This document shows positions 32,811-41,990 of a DNA stretch of 64,000 nucleotides, piece after piece. The DNA is from Pontibacillus salicampi (GTDB lineage Bacteria; Bacillota; Bacilli; Bacillales; BH030062), in the NCBI RefSeq assembly GCF_042434395.1, contig NZ_JBHLTP010000003.1, positions 806,001-870,000 on the forward strand. Direction: 5' to 3'. The first letter of the stretch is position 1, and every line of letters begins with the position of its first letter. The notes beneath the pieces are model-generated. The model saw nothing but the letters and a program-made list of their open reading frames with translations. It did no database searches and was not told where the DNA came from. The translations under genes and the position numbers were made by a program.

Positions 32811-32924
32811 GTTATGAAGGCTGAACCTTTATACTATATAGAGGAAGTTTAAGGTGAGAGAAAACCAGTCCACATCCATGTGAAAGAATAGAAGCATTTC
32901 AACTAGAACAAGAAGGTGATAGGA

Positions 32925-33665
32925 ATGACAGATAATTTACAACGCGTACAGAAGCTAATTGCCCAAAGTGGTGTAGCTTCCAGAAGGAAAGCTGAACAAT
33001 TGATGCAAGAAGGCAGTGTTAAAGTAAATGGGAAAGTCGTAACAGAGCTTGGAACAAAAGTAGGACCTAATGCCACAATTGAAGTAAATGGTGTTCCAAT
33101 TGAAAAAGAAGAGCCGGTTTACTTCCTTCTCTATAAGCCTAGAGGGGTTATTTCTAGTGCTAAGGATGATAAAGGAAGAAAAGTCGTAACCGATCTATTA
33201 CCTGGAGTCCCACAACGTATATATCCAATTGGCAGGTTAGACTATGATACATCAGGCCTTCTGTTATTAACAAATGATGGAAGCTTTGCCCAAGAGCTTA
33301 TGCACCCCAAGCATCAAATTGACAAAGTATATGTTGCGAAGGTGAAGGGCATTCCTGCTAAGGAAGAACTCGTACAGTTAACAAAAGGCATTCACGTAGA
33401 TGGAGATACTCTTAAAGCTGTGCGTCAACGTTTATTGTCTACTGACAGAAAGAAGAATACTGCTATTATTCAACTGACCTTACACGAAGGTAAAAATAGA
33501 CAAATTAGAAGGATGTTTGAAGCACTTGGATATCCAGTAGATAAATTGAAACGAGAGCGTTATGGTTTTTTATCTGAACAAGGCATGCAGCCAGGGGACT
33601 ATCGTGAACTAACCCCGAAAGAAGTCAAGAAGCTGAGACATCTAGCAAATCAAAATGTTAACTAA
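32925..33665 (+). CDS. rluB: 23S rRNA pseudouridine synthase B
   Basis: This 246-aa enzyme forms pseudouridine in 23S rRNA helix 89/93. An N-terminal S4 RNA-binding domain (QRVQKLIAQSGVASRRKAEQLM) is followed by the RsuA-type catalytic domain with the active-site Asp in GRLDYDTSGLLLLTNDG near residues 104-120 and KNRQIRRMF near 190. ATG 32925 has GAAGGTGA upstream. In B. subtilis YpuL (RluB) also lies between spmB and resA. Confidence 0.94.
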   Translation: MTDNLQRVQKLIAQSGVASRRKAEQLMQEGSVKVNGKVVTELGTKVGPNATIEVNGVPIEKEEPVYFLLYKPRGVISSAKDDKGRKVVTDLLPGVPQRIYPIGRLDYDTSGLLLLTNDGSFAQELMHPKHQIDKVYVAKVKGIPAKEELVQLTKGIHVDGDTLKAVRQRLLSTDRKKNTAIIQLTLHEGKNRQIRRMFEALGYPVDKLKRERYGFLSEQGMQPGDYRELTPKEVKKLRHLANQNVN

Positions 33666-33722
33666 ATTTTCACAAGTTTTCCTCGTTTGAAATGGTATAA
33701 TGTGCAAGAGGAGTGACGAAGT

Positions 33723-34271
33723 ATGGCAGATAAAAAGAAAAAAAGACTAGTATTTAGAAGTGTAATGCTTGCCATCATGCTTTCAGCTGTTGGGTTTGCC
33801 TTGTACTCCAGCTTTACTAAGGGTAGTAGTGAACAAATACAAGTGGGGGATGAAGCCCCTAATTTCAAGTTAGAAACAGTTAATGTGGAAGGCAAGGAGC
33901 ATCTAACGCTGGATGAGTTTGAAGGAAAGGGCGTTATGATTAATTTTTGGGCAACCTACTGCCCTCCATGTAAGGAAGAAATGCCTTATATGCAAACGCT
34001 GTACCCTGAGTATAAAGAAAAAGGGGTAGAAATTATTGCGGTTAACCTGGATCAGGGGCAATTGGTGGTAGACAAATTCCTAAACAACTATGACTTGACC
34101 TTTCCGATTGTACAGGACTCAAACGGTCAGGTAATGGAATTGTATGATGTTGGGAATTTACCGGCAACCTATTTTGTTGGACCAGATGGTAAAATAGAGC
34201 ATAAAGTAATTGGTGCTCTTACATTAGATAGGATAGAGGGCTACATGAAAGATATCACCCCTCAATCATAA
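33723..34271 (+). CDS. resA: Thiol-disulfide oxidoreductase ResA
   Basis: This 182-aa protein is tethered to the membrane by an N-terminal anchor (residues 9-29) with its thioredoxin domain outside. It reduces the apocytochrome c heme-binding cysteines. The active site is C80-P-P-C83 in FWATYCPPCKEEMP; B. subtilis has CEPC. The family cis-Pro loop is NLPATYFVGPDGK near 150. It heads resABC, with GGAG before the ATG and a TATAAT -10 element at 33696-33701. Confidence 0.94.
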   Translation: MADKKKKRLVFRSVMLAIMLSAVGFALYSSFTKGSSEQIQVGDEAPNFKLETVNVEGKEHLTLDEFEGKGVMINFWATYCPPCKEEMPYMQTLYPEYKEKGVEIIAVNLDQGQLVVDKFLNNYDLTFPIVQDSNGQVMELYDVGNLPATYFVGPDGKIEHKVIGALTLDRIEGYMKDITPQS

Positions 34272-34301
34272 TAGCATTCACAGGATAGAGAGGGTTTCAA
34301 C

Positions 34302-35936
34302 ATGAAAAAAATTACGTGTGAATGCGGGCATGTCAATCCAGAAGGCACCGTTCTTTGTGAATCTTGTGGGAAACCAATAGAAGGAAATCAGCACATAGAT
34401 GGAAATGAATCGAATCAATTACTTAACATGCGATACGATGGAAGTGCACGGCGTTCCAGAACGTATAATAAAACGTTCGTAGATAAGATATGGAACTTCT
34501 TTTCCTCCGTGAAGGTAGGCGTATGGCTTATTGCTCTTACGCTTATAGCATCGTCCGTCGGAACGATCTTCCCTCAAGAAGCAAACAATCAGTCACCACT
34601 GCCTGCAGCACAATATTATGAAGAAACATATGGGATACCAGGAAAGATTTATTATCAATTAGGATTTCATGACTTGTACGGCTCATGGTGGTATATGATC
34701 TTAGTTGCCTCCATTGGGGTTTCTCTTGTCATAGCAAGTTTAGACAGGGTTGTACCTCTATATCGGGCTTTGAAAAAGCAAAAACCAAAGCGTCATGAAT
34801 CTTTCATGAAACGTCAAAGACTTTTTGGACAGGCTGAAAATGTTTTACAAGGCGATAAAGAGAAGCTTCTGGAACAATTAAAAAAACACCGGTATAAAGT
34901 AACGGAACAGGATGGCCATGTGTTAGCGGAAAAAGGTCGTTTTTCCAGATGGGGTCCTTATGTGAACCATATCGGGTTAATCATTTTTCTAATAGGTGTG
35001 CTGCTCCGTTTTGTCCCTGTTATGTATGTAGATAAAAGCATGTGGGTCAGAGAAGGAGAAACTCAGCAAATACCTGGTACAGATCGCCAGTATTATATAG
35101 AAAATAAAGACTTCTTTGTAGAAATGTATGATGAAGACGATCCGAGGTATAAAGAGGCCATCGAGCAAGAGGGTGGTAATGTGGTTAAGAATTACCAAAC
35201 AGACGCTATTCTTTATAAGAGGACCGATGATGCTTTACCGGGAGCCGAGCCTCAGCTTGAAAAAGTAAAGGAAGGCTCTATTCAGGTGAATAGGCCCCTT
35301 TCCATAGATGGGTTCGGGTTGTATCAAACGACGTATCAGTTAAATGAATTTAAGACGATGACGTTTAAAATTCACAAAAAGGATGACCCTGATGAAAAAG
35401 CGCTAGGGGGCACTTTTACAGTGGATTTAGTTAACCCAAAATCTGAATACACGTTAGAGAACGGAATGGTCGTGAAATTAGACAGTTACTTCCCTGAATT
35501 CGAAATGCAGGACAAAGAACCTACTTCTATCTCTAAATTTCCTAAGAACCCTGCGTTTGTATTCCATATATTCGAGCCAGATGCTGAAGATCCAGAAGTA
35601 AGCTTTGTAGGGATTGGAACTAATCTGGATCCAAATGGGACAAATGAATTCAAAGTTGGTATAGAGGATTTTGCAACAAGAGATGTAACAGGTCTTACCG
35701 TTACGAGGGATAGAACGCTACCTATTTTGGCCATTGGCGGTATTATTTTCATGTTGGGTGTTATTGAAGGTATGTATTGGAATCACCGTAGAATATGGAT
35801 CCACCCTAAAGGTGATGGAATTTGGCTGGCTGCTCATACGAATAAGAATTGGTATGGGATTAAGCGGGAAATTGATAAACTAGTAGATGGGACCAACATT
35901 CCTACCGTGGAGGATCAAAATGAGCGGAAAGCATAA
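34302..35936 (+). CDS. resB: Cytochrome c biogenesis protein ResB
   Basis: This 544-aa membrane protein is half of the System II heme handling and ligation complex. A small zinc-ribbon-like head has C-x-C...C-x-x-C (residues 5, 7, 18, 21), and the MRYDGSARRSRTYNKTFVDKIWNFFSSVKVG stretch leads into the first of four transmembrane segments. A large outer domain lies about residues 260-460. The last helix is near 470. The head cysteines are also found in B. subtilis ResB. It is cotranscribed with resA. Confidence 0.95.
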   Translation: MKKITCECGHVNPEGTVLCESCGKPIEGNQHIDGNESNQLLNMRYDGSARRSRTYNKTFVDKIWNFFSSVKVGVWLIALTLIASSVGTIFPQEANNQSPLPAAQYYEETYGIPGKIYYQLGFHDLYGSWWYMILVASIGVSLVIASLDRVVPLYRALKKQKPKRHESFMKRQRLFGQAENVLQGDKEKLLEQLKKHRYKVTEQDGHVLAEKGRFSRWGPYVNHIGLIIFLIGVLLRFVPVMYVDKSMWVREGETQQIPGTDRQYYIENKDFFVEMYDEDDPRYKEAIEQEGGNVVKNYQTDAILYKRTDDALPGAEPQLEKVKEGSIQVNRPLSIDGFGLYQTTYQLNEFKTMTFKIHKKDDPDEKALGGTFTVDLVNPKSEYTLENGMVVKLDSYFPEFEMQDKEPTSISKFPKNPAFVFHIFEPDAEDPEVSFVGIGTNLDPNGTNEFKVGIEDFATRDVTGLTVTRDRTLPILAIGGIIFMLGVIEGMYWNHRRIWIHPKGDGIWLAAHTNKNWYGIKREIDKLVDGTNIPTVEDQNERKA

Positions 35937-35958
35937 GGGGATATCTCTTCGTCAGAAT

Positions 35959-35990
35959 GCAGGTCTCCTGGAGACCTGCTTTGGCTTTTT
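35959..35990 (+). terminator. Perfect hairpin between resB and resC
   Basis: GCAGGTCTC-CTG-GAGACCTGC is a 9-bp perfect stem with a three-base loop, followed by TTTGGCTTTTTG. It looks like a partial or attenuating terminator inside the resABC operon. Confidence 0.65.
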
Positions 35991-36034
35991 GTGTATGCGG
36001 TTAAATAGGGATATTCACTTAAGGAGGAATTGGA

Positions 36035-37231
36035 ATGGAGCTAAGTACAATCAGTAGTAATCTTTTATATGCTGCCTTTATTTTATACTTAATTGCTACT
36101 TTTTTCTTTGGAGGAACCATAAGAGAAAAGAGTGGGAATACATCTGGTAGTAAAGCAGGGACGATTGCAATAACATTGACCATTATTGGTTTTGTATTGC
36201 AGGTGGGCTATTTCATTACTCGCTGGATAGCTAGCCAGCATGCTCCTGTTAGTAACTTATTTGAATTTACGACTTTCTTTGGCATGATGCTGGTATTGGC
36301 ATTTATCGTCATTTATTTTATTTATCGACTCAATTTACTAGGTTTATTCACGCTGCCAGTAGCATTATTAATTATCGCCTATGCGAGTATGTTTCCACGT
36401 GAAATTTCTCCACTAATTCCAGCGTTGAAAACCCATTGGTTATATATACACGTGACAACGGCCGCGGCTGGAGAAGCTATTCTTGCGGTAAGCTTTGCCG
36501 CTGGTCTTATCTATCTTATTAAAATGGTTGATCAATCAAAGCTGAATAAAAAAACCTTTTGGCTGGAATTTATATTGTATGGCTTATACGCAACAATTGG
36601 TTTCATCCTGATTACAACGACCTTCAGAGCAGTGGGTTACGAAGCAGTATTTGAGCTGCCGTCACAAACAGATGGTGCGGAAGCCACTCAAGTGGAATAT
36701 ACGCTACCTGCCATATCTGGACCATATGAAGGAGAATTAGTAACAGAAGATGCCATGTCACCTATATTTGAAATTCCGAGCTGGATGGCAGGAGAAAAAG
36801 CAGCCAGTAAATTAAACACAATGATTTGGTCCTTGCTTAGTGGTCTTGTCTTATACGGACTTACCCTATTAATCTTACGCAAGAGAGTGGCTGCCGCCAT
36901 TCAGCCATATTTATCGAAAGTGAAACCAGACCTAGTAGATGAAATTTCCTATAGAGCAGTAGCCATCGGTTTCCCTGTCTTCACTTTAGGTGCCTTGATA
37001 TTTGCAATGATATGGGCACAACAGGCATGGAATAGGTTCTGGGGCTGGGACCCGAAAGAGGTTTGGGCTCTTATTACATGGCTTTTTTATGCGGTATTTT
37101 TACACCTTCGTCTATCACAAGGGTGGCAAGGAGAACGTTCTGCGTGGCTTGCTGTTATTGGTTTCGTCATTATTATGTTCAACCTTATCGCTGTAAATCT
37201 CGTTATTGCTGGACTTCATTCGTATGCTTAA
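36035..37231 (+). CDS. resC: Cytochrome c biogenesis protein ResC
   Basis: This 398-aa membrane protein carries eight or more transmembrane segments and the heme-handling WWD-like domain (WNRFWGWDPKEVWALITWLFYAVFLHLR near residues 331-359). Histidines in the flanking loops (such as H141 and H395 regions) would ligate heme. With ResB it exports heme and attaches it to c-type cytochromes. GGAGG precedes the ATG. It is split from resB by 98 bases containing a hairpin, a wider gap than in many relatives. Confidence 0.95.
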   Translation: MELSTISSNLLYAAFILYLIATFFFGGTIREKSGNTSGSKAGTIAITLTIIGFVLQVGYFITRWIASQHAPVSNLFEFTTFFGMMLVLAFIVIYFIYRLNLLGLFTLPVALLIIAYASMFPREISPLIPALKTHWLYIHVTTAAAGEAILAVSFAAGLIYLIKMVDQSKLNKKTFWLEFILYGLYATIGFILITTTFRAVGYEAVFELPSQTDGAEATQVEYTLPAISGPYEGELVTEDAMSPIFEIPSWMAGEKAASKLNTMIWSLLSGLVLYGLTLLILRKRVAAAIQPYLSKVKPDLVDEISYRAVAIGFPVFTLGALIFAMIWAQQAWNRFWGWDPKEVWALITWLFYAVFLHLRLSQGWQGERSAWLAVIGFVIIMFNLIAVNLVIAGLHSYA

Positions 37232-37236
37232 AGACT

Positions 37237-37275
37237 AGAAAGGCTACAATCAATTGATTGATAGCCTTTCTTTTC
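37237..37275 (+). terminator. Terminator after resC
   Basis: GAAAGGCTA / TAGCCTTTC, 9-bp perfect stem with a further CAATC...GATTG pairing in the loop, then TTTTC. Confidence 0.82.
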
Positions 37276-37322
37276 ATCATAGGTAACACTAGTATGAATA
37301 TTGATTATAGGAGGCGGTCACA

Positions 37323-38045
37323 ATGGACCAAGAACAAAGTGGGAAAATATTAGTAGTAGATGATGAAGAACGCATCCGTCGATTAGTAAGGATGTATTTA
37401 GAACGGGAAAACTTCGAAGTAACGGATGCAGAGGACGGAGAAGAAGCGTTAACACTTGCACTGGAAGAGGATTTTGATGTTATCCTATTGGATTTAATGC
37501 TGCCAGGTAAGGATGGAATTGAAGTGTGCAAGGAATTACGAGAGAAGAAGGCAACTCCAGTCATAATGTTGACCGCAAAAGGGGAAGAAGCTAATCGAGT
37601 GCAGGGCTTTGAGGTAGGAACCGATGATTATATTGTAAAGCCATTTAGCCCAAGAGAAGTAGTCCTGCGCGTTAAAGCACTGCTGCGCCGTTCCTCTACT
37701 ACTAAATTCCTCCAGACGGAAACCGCTACAGAGGATGTACTAGTATTTGATCATCTTACTATTGAAAATGATGCTCATCGTGTGAAGGCAGATGGTTCAG
37801 ATGTAAACCTAACCCCGAAGGAATATGAATTATTGCTCTTTCTGGCACAGTCCCCTGACAAGGTGTTTGATCGAGAGGAATTGTTGAAAGAAGTTTGGCA
37901 ATATGAATTTTTTGGCGATTTAAGAACAGTGGACACTCATGTGAAACGTCTAAGGGAGAAGTTGAATAAAGTATCCAAGGAAGCAGCTAAGATGATTGTA
38001 ACGGTTTGGGGTGTTGGATATAAATTCGAGGTGGATGGTGAATAA
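37323..38045 (+). CDS. resD: Two-component response regulator ResD
   Basis: This 240-aa OmpR-family regulator activates respiratory, cytochrome and anaerobic genes under low oxygen or nitric oxide. The receiver domain (residues 7-125) has the acidic pocket DDEE at 13-16, the phosphorylated D57 in VILLDLMLPGKDG, and the conserved Lys in IVKPFSPREV. A winged-helix DNA-binding domain fills residues 140-238. It overlaps resE by one base. A terminator after resC implies its own promoter. Confidence 0.96.
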   Translation: MDQEQSGKILVVDDEERIRRLVRMYLERENFEVTDAEDGEEALTLALEEDFDVILLDLMLPGKDGIEVCKELREKKATPVIMLTAKGEEANRVQGFEVGTDDYIVKPFSPREVVLRVKALLRRSSTTKFLQTETATEDVLVFDHLTIENDAHRVKADGSDVNLTPKEYELLLFLAQSPDKVFDREELLKEVWQYEFFGDLRTVDTHVKRLREKLNKVSKEAAKMIVTVWGVGYKFEVDGE

Positions 38046-39817
38046 TGTTCTGGCGAAGTGTTGTTGGTAAACTTTGGTTTACCATCTTGCTTCTTGTATC
38101 CTTTGTCCTGTTTATCCTAACGGTGCTGCTGCTCGAATTTTTTGAGAATTACCATGTGTACCAAGCAGAGCAGGAATTAATGGAAACAGCTAAAAAGGTC
38201 TCAAGTATAGTAGACGAGCATGAAGAGGATCGGGATTTAACCCTTTCTATTGCGGAAACTGTCATAGACCCATCCAGTAGAATTGTCATTGCCTTTGATC
38301 AGGAGGACTATTGGATATCAGATAGCAAGGAAGAATCTGTCCCTACCATTGATATGGAATGGATACAAAGCAAAGACGAGTTATCGGCTGTTCTAGAACG
38401 TGGAGAAAGTGTGAAACAGGAGACAGTTCTGCCCGACAGTCAAACGAATGTGATGATAGTAGGGTATCCTCTTCCGGATAACAATGGGGCTATATATGTG
38501 TACCAGTCGTTAAGCTTTGTGGAGCAGACTACGTCCCAAACAACTAATATCATTTTGCTGAGCGCAGGTATTGCCATTATATTAACGACCATCTTTGCTT
38601 TTTTCCTATCCACTCGCATAACATCACCGCTTATAAAAATGCGTGAAGGTGCATTCGAATTGGCAAGAGGGGAGTTTAATACAAAGGTGCCTATTCTGAC
38701 TCACGATGAAATTGGCGAATTAGCGATGGCATTTAATCGAATGGGACGCCAATTGAAATACCACATAAATGCTCTAAACCAGGAGAAGGAACAATTATCG
38801 AGCATTTTACGTTCCATGGCTGACGGGGTTATTACGCTGAATAGAAAAGGGGATATGCTGGTCACAAATCCACCTGCTGAGAGGTTTATAGATGCCTGGT
38901 ATTTTGAACATAATCAAGAGGAGCAAATGATTAACACCTTACCTGAGGAGCTTCAACAGTTATTACAAGAGGTCATCTCCTCCGAAAGTGAAGTGATGAC
39001 GGAGCTAACCCTTCAAGGAAGAAGCTGGGTGGTAATTATGACCCCTCTTTATGATAAATCATATGTACGTGGAGCTGTTGCGGTATTAAGAGATATGACA
39101 GAAGAGAGAAGACTGGATAAACTTCGTAAGGACTTTATCGCAAATGTCTCTCATGAACTGCGCACACCGATCTCTATGCTGCAAGGATACAGTGAGGCAA
39201 TCGTGGATGATGTAGCCGAGTCACGAGAGGATAAGAATGATTTAGCTCAAATTATTTATGATGAATCTCAACGGATGGGCCGTCTAGTTAATGAGCTGTT
39301 GGACTTGGCGCATATGGAGGCTGGTCATATTGAACTTCATGAAGAGCAGGTGCCTCTGCAACCATTTGTGGAGCGGATAATACGTAAATTCGCCGGTCTT
39401 GCTAATGAGCATCAGGTCGAATTAAAGCAGCATATTGAGGAGGAATTTCGTACGGCGGCAGCTATAATGGACCCAGACCGGATGGAGCAAGTTCTTACAA
39501 ATTTAATAGATAATGCCATCCGCCATACCCATTCCCAAACAACCGTTCATGTTTCCGTTACCAGAGCAGGAGATTCCATTGAGATAGCGGTGAAAGACCA
39601 CGGAGAAGGAATTCCAGAAGAGGATCTACCATTTGTTTTTGAACGGTTTTATAAAGCTGATAAATCACGACAGCGTAAAAATGGGAAATCAGGAACGGGG
39701 CTTGGCTTAGCAATTGCTAAGAACCTTGTGGAGGCACATAAAGGAACTATTTCTGTGCATAGTAAGGTGAACGAAAGTACGACATTTATCGTTAAGATTC
39801 CTGAGAAACACGAATAA
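38045..39817 (+). CDS. resE: Sensor histidine kinase ResE
   Basis: This 590-aa membrane kinase phosphorylates ResD. Two transmembrane helices (about residues 10-32 and 168-188) bound an extracytoplasmic domain. A HAMP domain (about 190-242) and a PAS domain (about 245-355) follow. The phospho-accepting His is H370 in FIANVSHELRTP. The ATPase domain has NLIDNAIRHT and GTGLGLAIAKNLVEAH. The cytoplasmic PAS is the likely redox sensor. The start overlaps the resD stop. Confidence 0.96.
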   Translation: MFWRSVVGKLWFTILLLVSFVLFILTVLLLEFFENYHVYQAEQELMETAKKVSSIVDEHEEDRDLTLSIAETVIDPSSRIVIAFDQEDYWISDSKEESVPTIDMEWIQSKDELSAVLERGESVKQETVLPDSQTNVMIVGYPLPDNNGAIYVYQSLSFVEQTTSQTTNIILLSAGIAIILTTIFAFFLSTRITSPLIKMREGAFELARGEFNTKVPILTHDEIGELAMAFNRMGRQLKYHINALNQEKEQLSSILRSMADGVITLNRKGDMLVTNPPAERFIDAWYFEHNQEEQMINTLPEELQQLLQEVISSESEVMTELTLQGRSWVVIMTPLYDKSYVRGAVAVLRDMTEERRLDKLRKDFIANVSHELRTPISMLQGYSEAIVDDVAESREDKNDLAQIIYDESQRMGRLVNELLDLAHMEAGHIELHEEQVPLQPFVERIIRKFAGLANEHQVELKQHIEEEFRTAAAIMDPDRMEQVLTNLIDNAIRHTHSQTTVHVSVTRAGDSIEIAVKDHGEGIPEEDLPFVFERFYKADKSRQRKNGKSGTGLGLAIAKNLVEAHKGTISVHSKVNESTTFIVKIPEKHE

Positions 39818-39858
39818 CCCTTTATTATGACGAAGAATCTTGTTTCGTATGGAACAGT

Positions 39859-39895
39859 ATCCGGCTTGACCCCCAACGGGCAGCCGGATTTTTTA
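39859..39895 (+). terminator. Terminator of resDE
   Basis: ATCCGGCT / AGCCGGAT, an 8-bp perfect stem with a partly paired loop, followed by six T. Confidence 0.88.
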
Positions 39896-39942
39896 AATGC
39901 AATCTATTCATATATTATAATTTATTTTATAGTAATAGAAGT

Positions 39943-39970
39943 TGAAACTTTTACATAGCTCAAACGACTA
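39943..39970 (+). promoter_or_regulatory. Sigma-X autoregulatory promoter
   Basis: TGAAAC (39943-39948), 16 bases, CGACTA (39965-39970). Both boxes match the Bacillus ECF sigma-X/sigma-W family consensus exactly. It lies about 25 bases before the sigX start. Confidence 0.85.
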
Positions 39971-39995
39971 AATGGATGAACGGGGAGGTCCAATG

Positions 39996-40544
39996 ATGAA
40001 GGCGGTTTTTCAAGAACTTTACGATAAATACCATAATGATGTCTATCAGTTTATTTTCTACATGGTGAAAAACCGTGAACAAACAGAAGATCTCGTTCAG
40101 GAAGTGTATATTAAAGTAATGAAATCATATGATCGCTTTAAAGGCGAAAGCAGTGAAAAGACTTGGATTTTCTCCATTGCACGACACGTAGCTATTGACT
40201 TCTTTCGAAAACAGCAAAGAAAAAGGGATAAAATTCTTGAATTCTTTGACTGGGGAGAAAAAGGCGAGCTCATTTCTGATAATGAACCATTACCAGAGGA
40301 AATCGCCCTGCAGAATGAAACTATTCAACAAATGTATCGTTGCTTGGATCGCTGCAGTGTTGACCAAAAGAGTGTACTAATATTACGTTTTATTCACTCT
40401 TTATCCATACAGGAGACAGCAGAAATATTAGATATGAGTATCAGTAAAGTAAAAACAACCCAGCATAGGGGAATGAAAGTATTGAAACAATTAATGGAGG
40501 AAGAACAAAGAAAGGGGGAGGGGAATCATGAAGCGCAACGATAA
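39996..40544 (+). CDS. sigX: ECF RNA polymerase sigma factor X
   Basis: This 182-aa ECF sigma factor controls envelope-modifying genes such as those for teichoic acid D-alanylation and membrane lipid changes. Region 2 (YHNDVYQFIFYMVKNREQTEDLVQEVY) and region 4 (LSIQETAEILDMSISKVKTTQHRG) are complete. ATG 39996 is set by GGGGAGG seven bases upstream and gives MKAVFQELYD as in B. subtilis SigX; an ATG three bases earlier is also possible. An ECF promoter stands just upstream. The 3' end overlaps rsiX by 17 bases. Confidence 0.93.
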   Translation: MKAVFQELYDKYHNDVYQFIFYMVKNREQTEDLVQEVYIKVMKSYDRFKGESSEKTWIFSIARHVAIDFFRKQQRKRDKILEFFDWGEKGELISDNEPLPEEIALQNETIQQMYRCLDRCSVDQKSVLILRFIHSLSIQETAEILDMSISKVKTTQHRGMKVLKQLMEEEQRKGEGNHEAQR

Positions 40545-41892
40545 CTATTCAGATGAAGCACTGGAAGATCTGTTGAAAAAAATGCCGCAAATACACGATT
40601 CTACTCCTTCTGAAACATATTATGAACGAATAGAAGCAAACCTATCAGATCAGCATATGTCCGCTCATGTTAAACCAAAGCGAAAAAAGCTAATTCCTAT
40701 TACAGGAATAGCGGCTGCTGCCTTGTTTGCTATGTTGAGCACCCCCCTTTGGATGGACCGTACGTTTGATTCGGCAAACCAGCCATCAGAGTCGACGGAA
40801 GAAAGTACAGCTGATTTTGCGGAGAAGAAATCAGGATCATTGCCTTCCGCATCCGAAACACCACCCGAAGGAAAAGAGGGGGATTCTACAGGTGCTAATG
40901 ACTCGTCCTTACCCCCCATGGAAAATGAGGGAGCCGAGCCAAACGACGCAACAGATAATTCTCCACCAACGATAAGTAAACAGGACGAAATGCCTAATAC
41001 AAAACAGGAGGAGAAGGGACATCAAGAGAACGAATCTGGGGAAACATCCATGAGGACGTATGGGATGAAACAGGAAACTCTTGTTACAACTACTCATGAT
41101 AAGGAACTGCTGGCCACCATTGGAGTGCCAAGGAAAGGCGGGAGTGAAGTTGTTCCCATCTCCTTCAAGGTTCCAGCCTCCTTTGGGAGTACAGCTGATG
41201 TATATAATGCCATTTCTACTTCTTATACAAATGCAAGGTGGGGCTTGGAGAGATATGCTCTCCAAGACGTGGAATTTCAAAATACGGAGAATGGAGCTCT
41301 CCAAGCTGTTTTTCCAGAGGATTATGATCCTCCCGCAACATTAAAGACTGAAGAGACCATAATCCATTCTTTACAGGTTATTTTGAATGCTTTAAATCAG
41401 GATGCCCTAACGCTAAGAAAAGGTAAAGAAGAAGGAATTCGTTTCACCCATAGTGGGTTCACGAAAAAAATTACGTCAACTGACTTAAAGCAAACGTATT
41501 CCTTGCTTTATCCGTCTGGTACTGAAGATCCGTTGCTTTTACCAAAAGACATAAAGGAAGAGCAATCTGTTGAAAAAGCAATAACTACTACTACCCATTC
41601 GATAATGAATAAGAAAGGTGAACCAGTTTTTTCCTCTCTAGGTTATGAAAATGTGGAGGAAAATGGAGATGTACTAATAATTACGTTTGCAGATAACGTG
41701 GAGCTAGATGACGATTTTTTCTCTATGGCACTCGTAGAAGGTATTCTTATGACCGCTAAATCATATAATTTTACTGCTGTTCACTTCAAAGGAGCAAATG
41801 TTGAGTCTGTGTCAGATTATCATTTCACTACTCCGATTCAGGTGCCAGAAGCAGTAAATCCGAAACCTTTCACGCTCCCATCTGGAAGCTAG
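40528..41892 (+). CDS. rsiX: Anti-sigma X factor
   Basis: This 454-aa single-pass membrane protein would hold sigma-X inactive. The cytoplasmic N-terminus (residues 1-50) is followed by one transmembrane helix (about 54-72), a low-complexity Ser/Glu/Pro/Asn linker (about 80-170) and a folded outer domain (about 180-450). B. subtilis RsiX is 368 aa; the extra length lies in the linker. Assignment rests on the overlap with sigX and this topology. A 16-bp terminator stem follows. Confidence 0.88.
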   Translation: MKRNDNYSDEALEDLLKKMPQIHDSTPSETYYERIEANLSDQHMSAHVKPKRKKLIPITGIAAAALFAMLSTPLWMDRTFDSANQPSESTEESTADFAEKKSGSLPSASETPPEGKEGDSTGANDSSLPPMENEGAEPNDATDNSPPTISKQDEMPNTKQEEKGHQENESGETSMRTYGMKQETLVTTTHDKELLATIGVPRKGGSEVVPISFKVPASFGSTADVYNAISTSYTNARWGLERYALQDVEFQNTENGALQAVFPEDYDPPATLKTEETIIHSLQVILNALNQDALTLRKGKEEGIRFTHSGFTKKITSTDLKQTYSLLYPSGTEDPLLLPKDIKEEQSVEKAITTTTHSIMNKKGEPVFSSLGYENVEENGDVLIITFADNVELDDDFFSMALVEGILMTAKSYNFTAVHFKGANVESVSDYHFTTPIQVPEAVNPKPFTLPSGS

Positions 41893-41907
41893 TAAGAGGG
41901 TTTAATA

Positions 41908-41947
41908 AAAAGAAGGACGATATCACAAATGATATCGTCCTTCTTTG
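41908..41947. terminator. Bidirectional terminator between rsiX and ppa
   Basis: Perfect 16-bp stem (41909-41924 with 41931-41946), A-rich left and T-rich right, separating convergent genes. Confidence 0.92.
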
Positions 41948-41990
41948 TTGTGGAAGTATGATTGAGTTATTTTGGGTGATAAGGCTTGGC

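Noticed and set aside
40766..40975. 69-aa frame inside rsiX
   Set aside because: Alternate-frame read of the low-complexity linker of RsiX, with no start signals.
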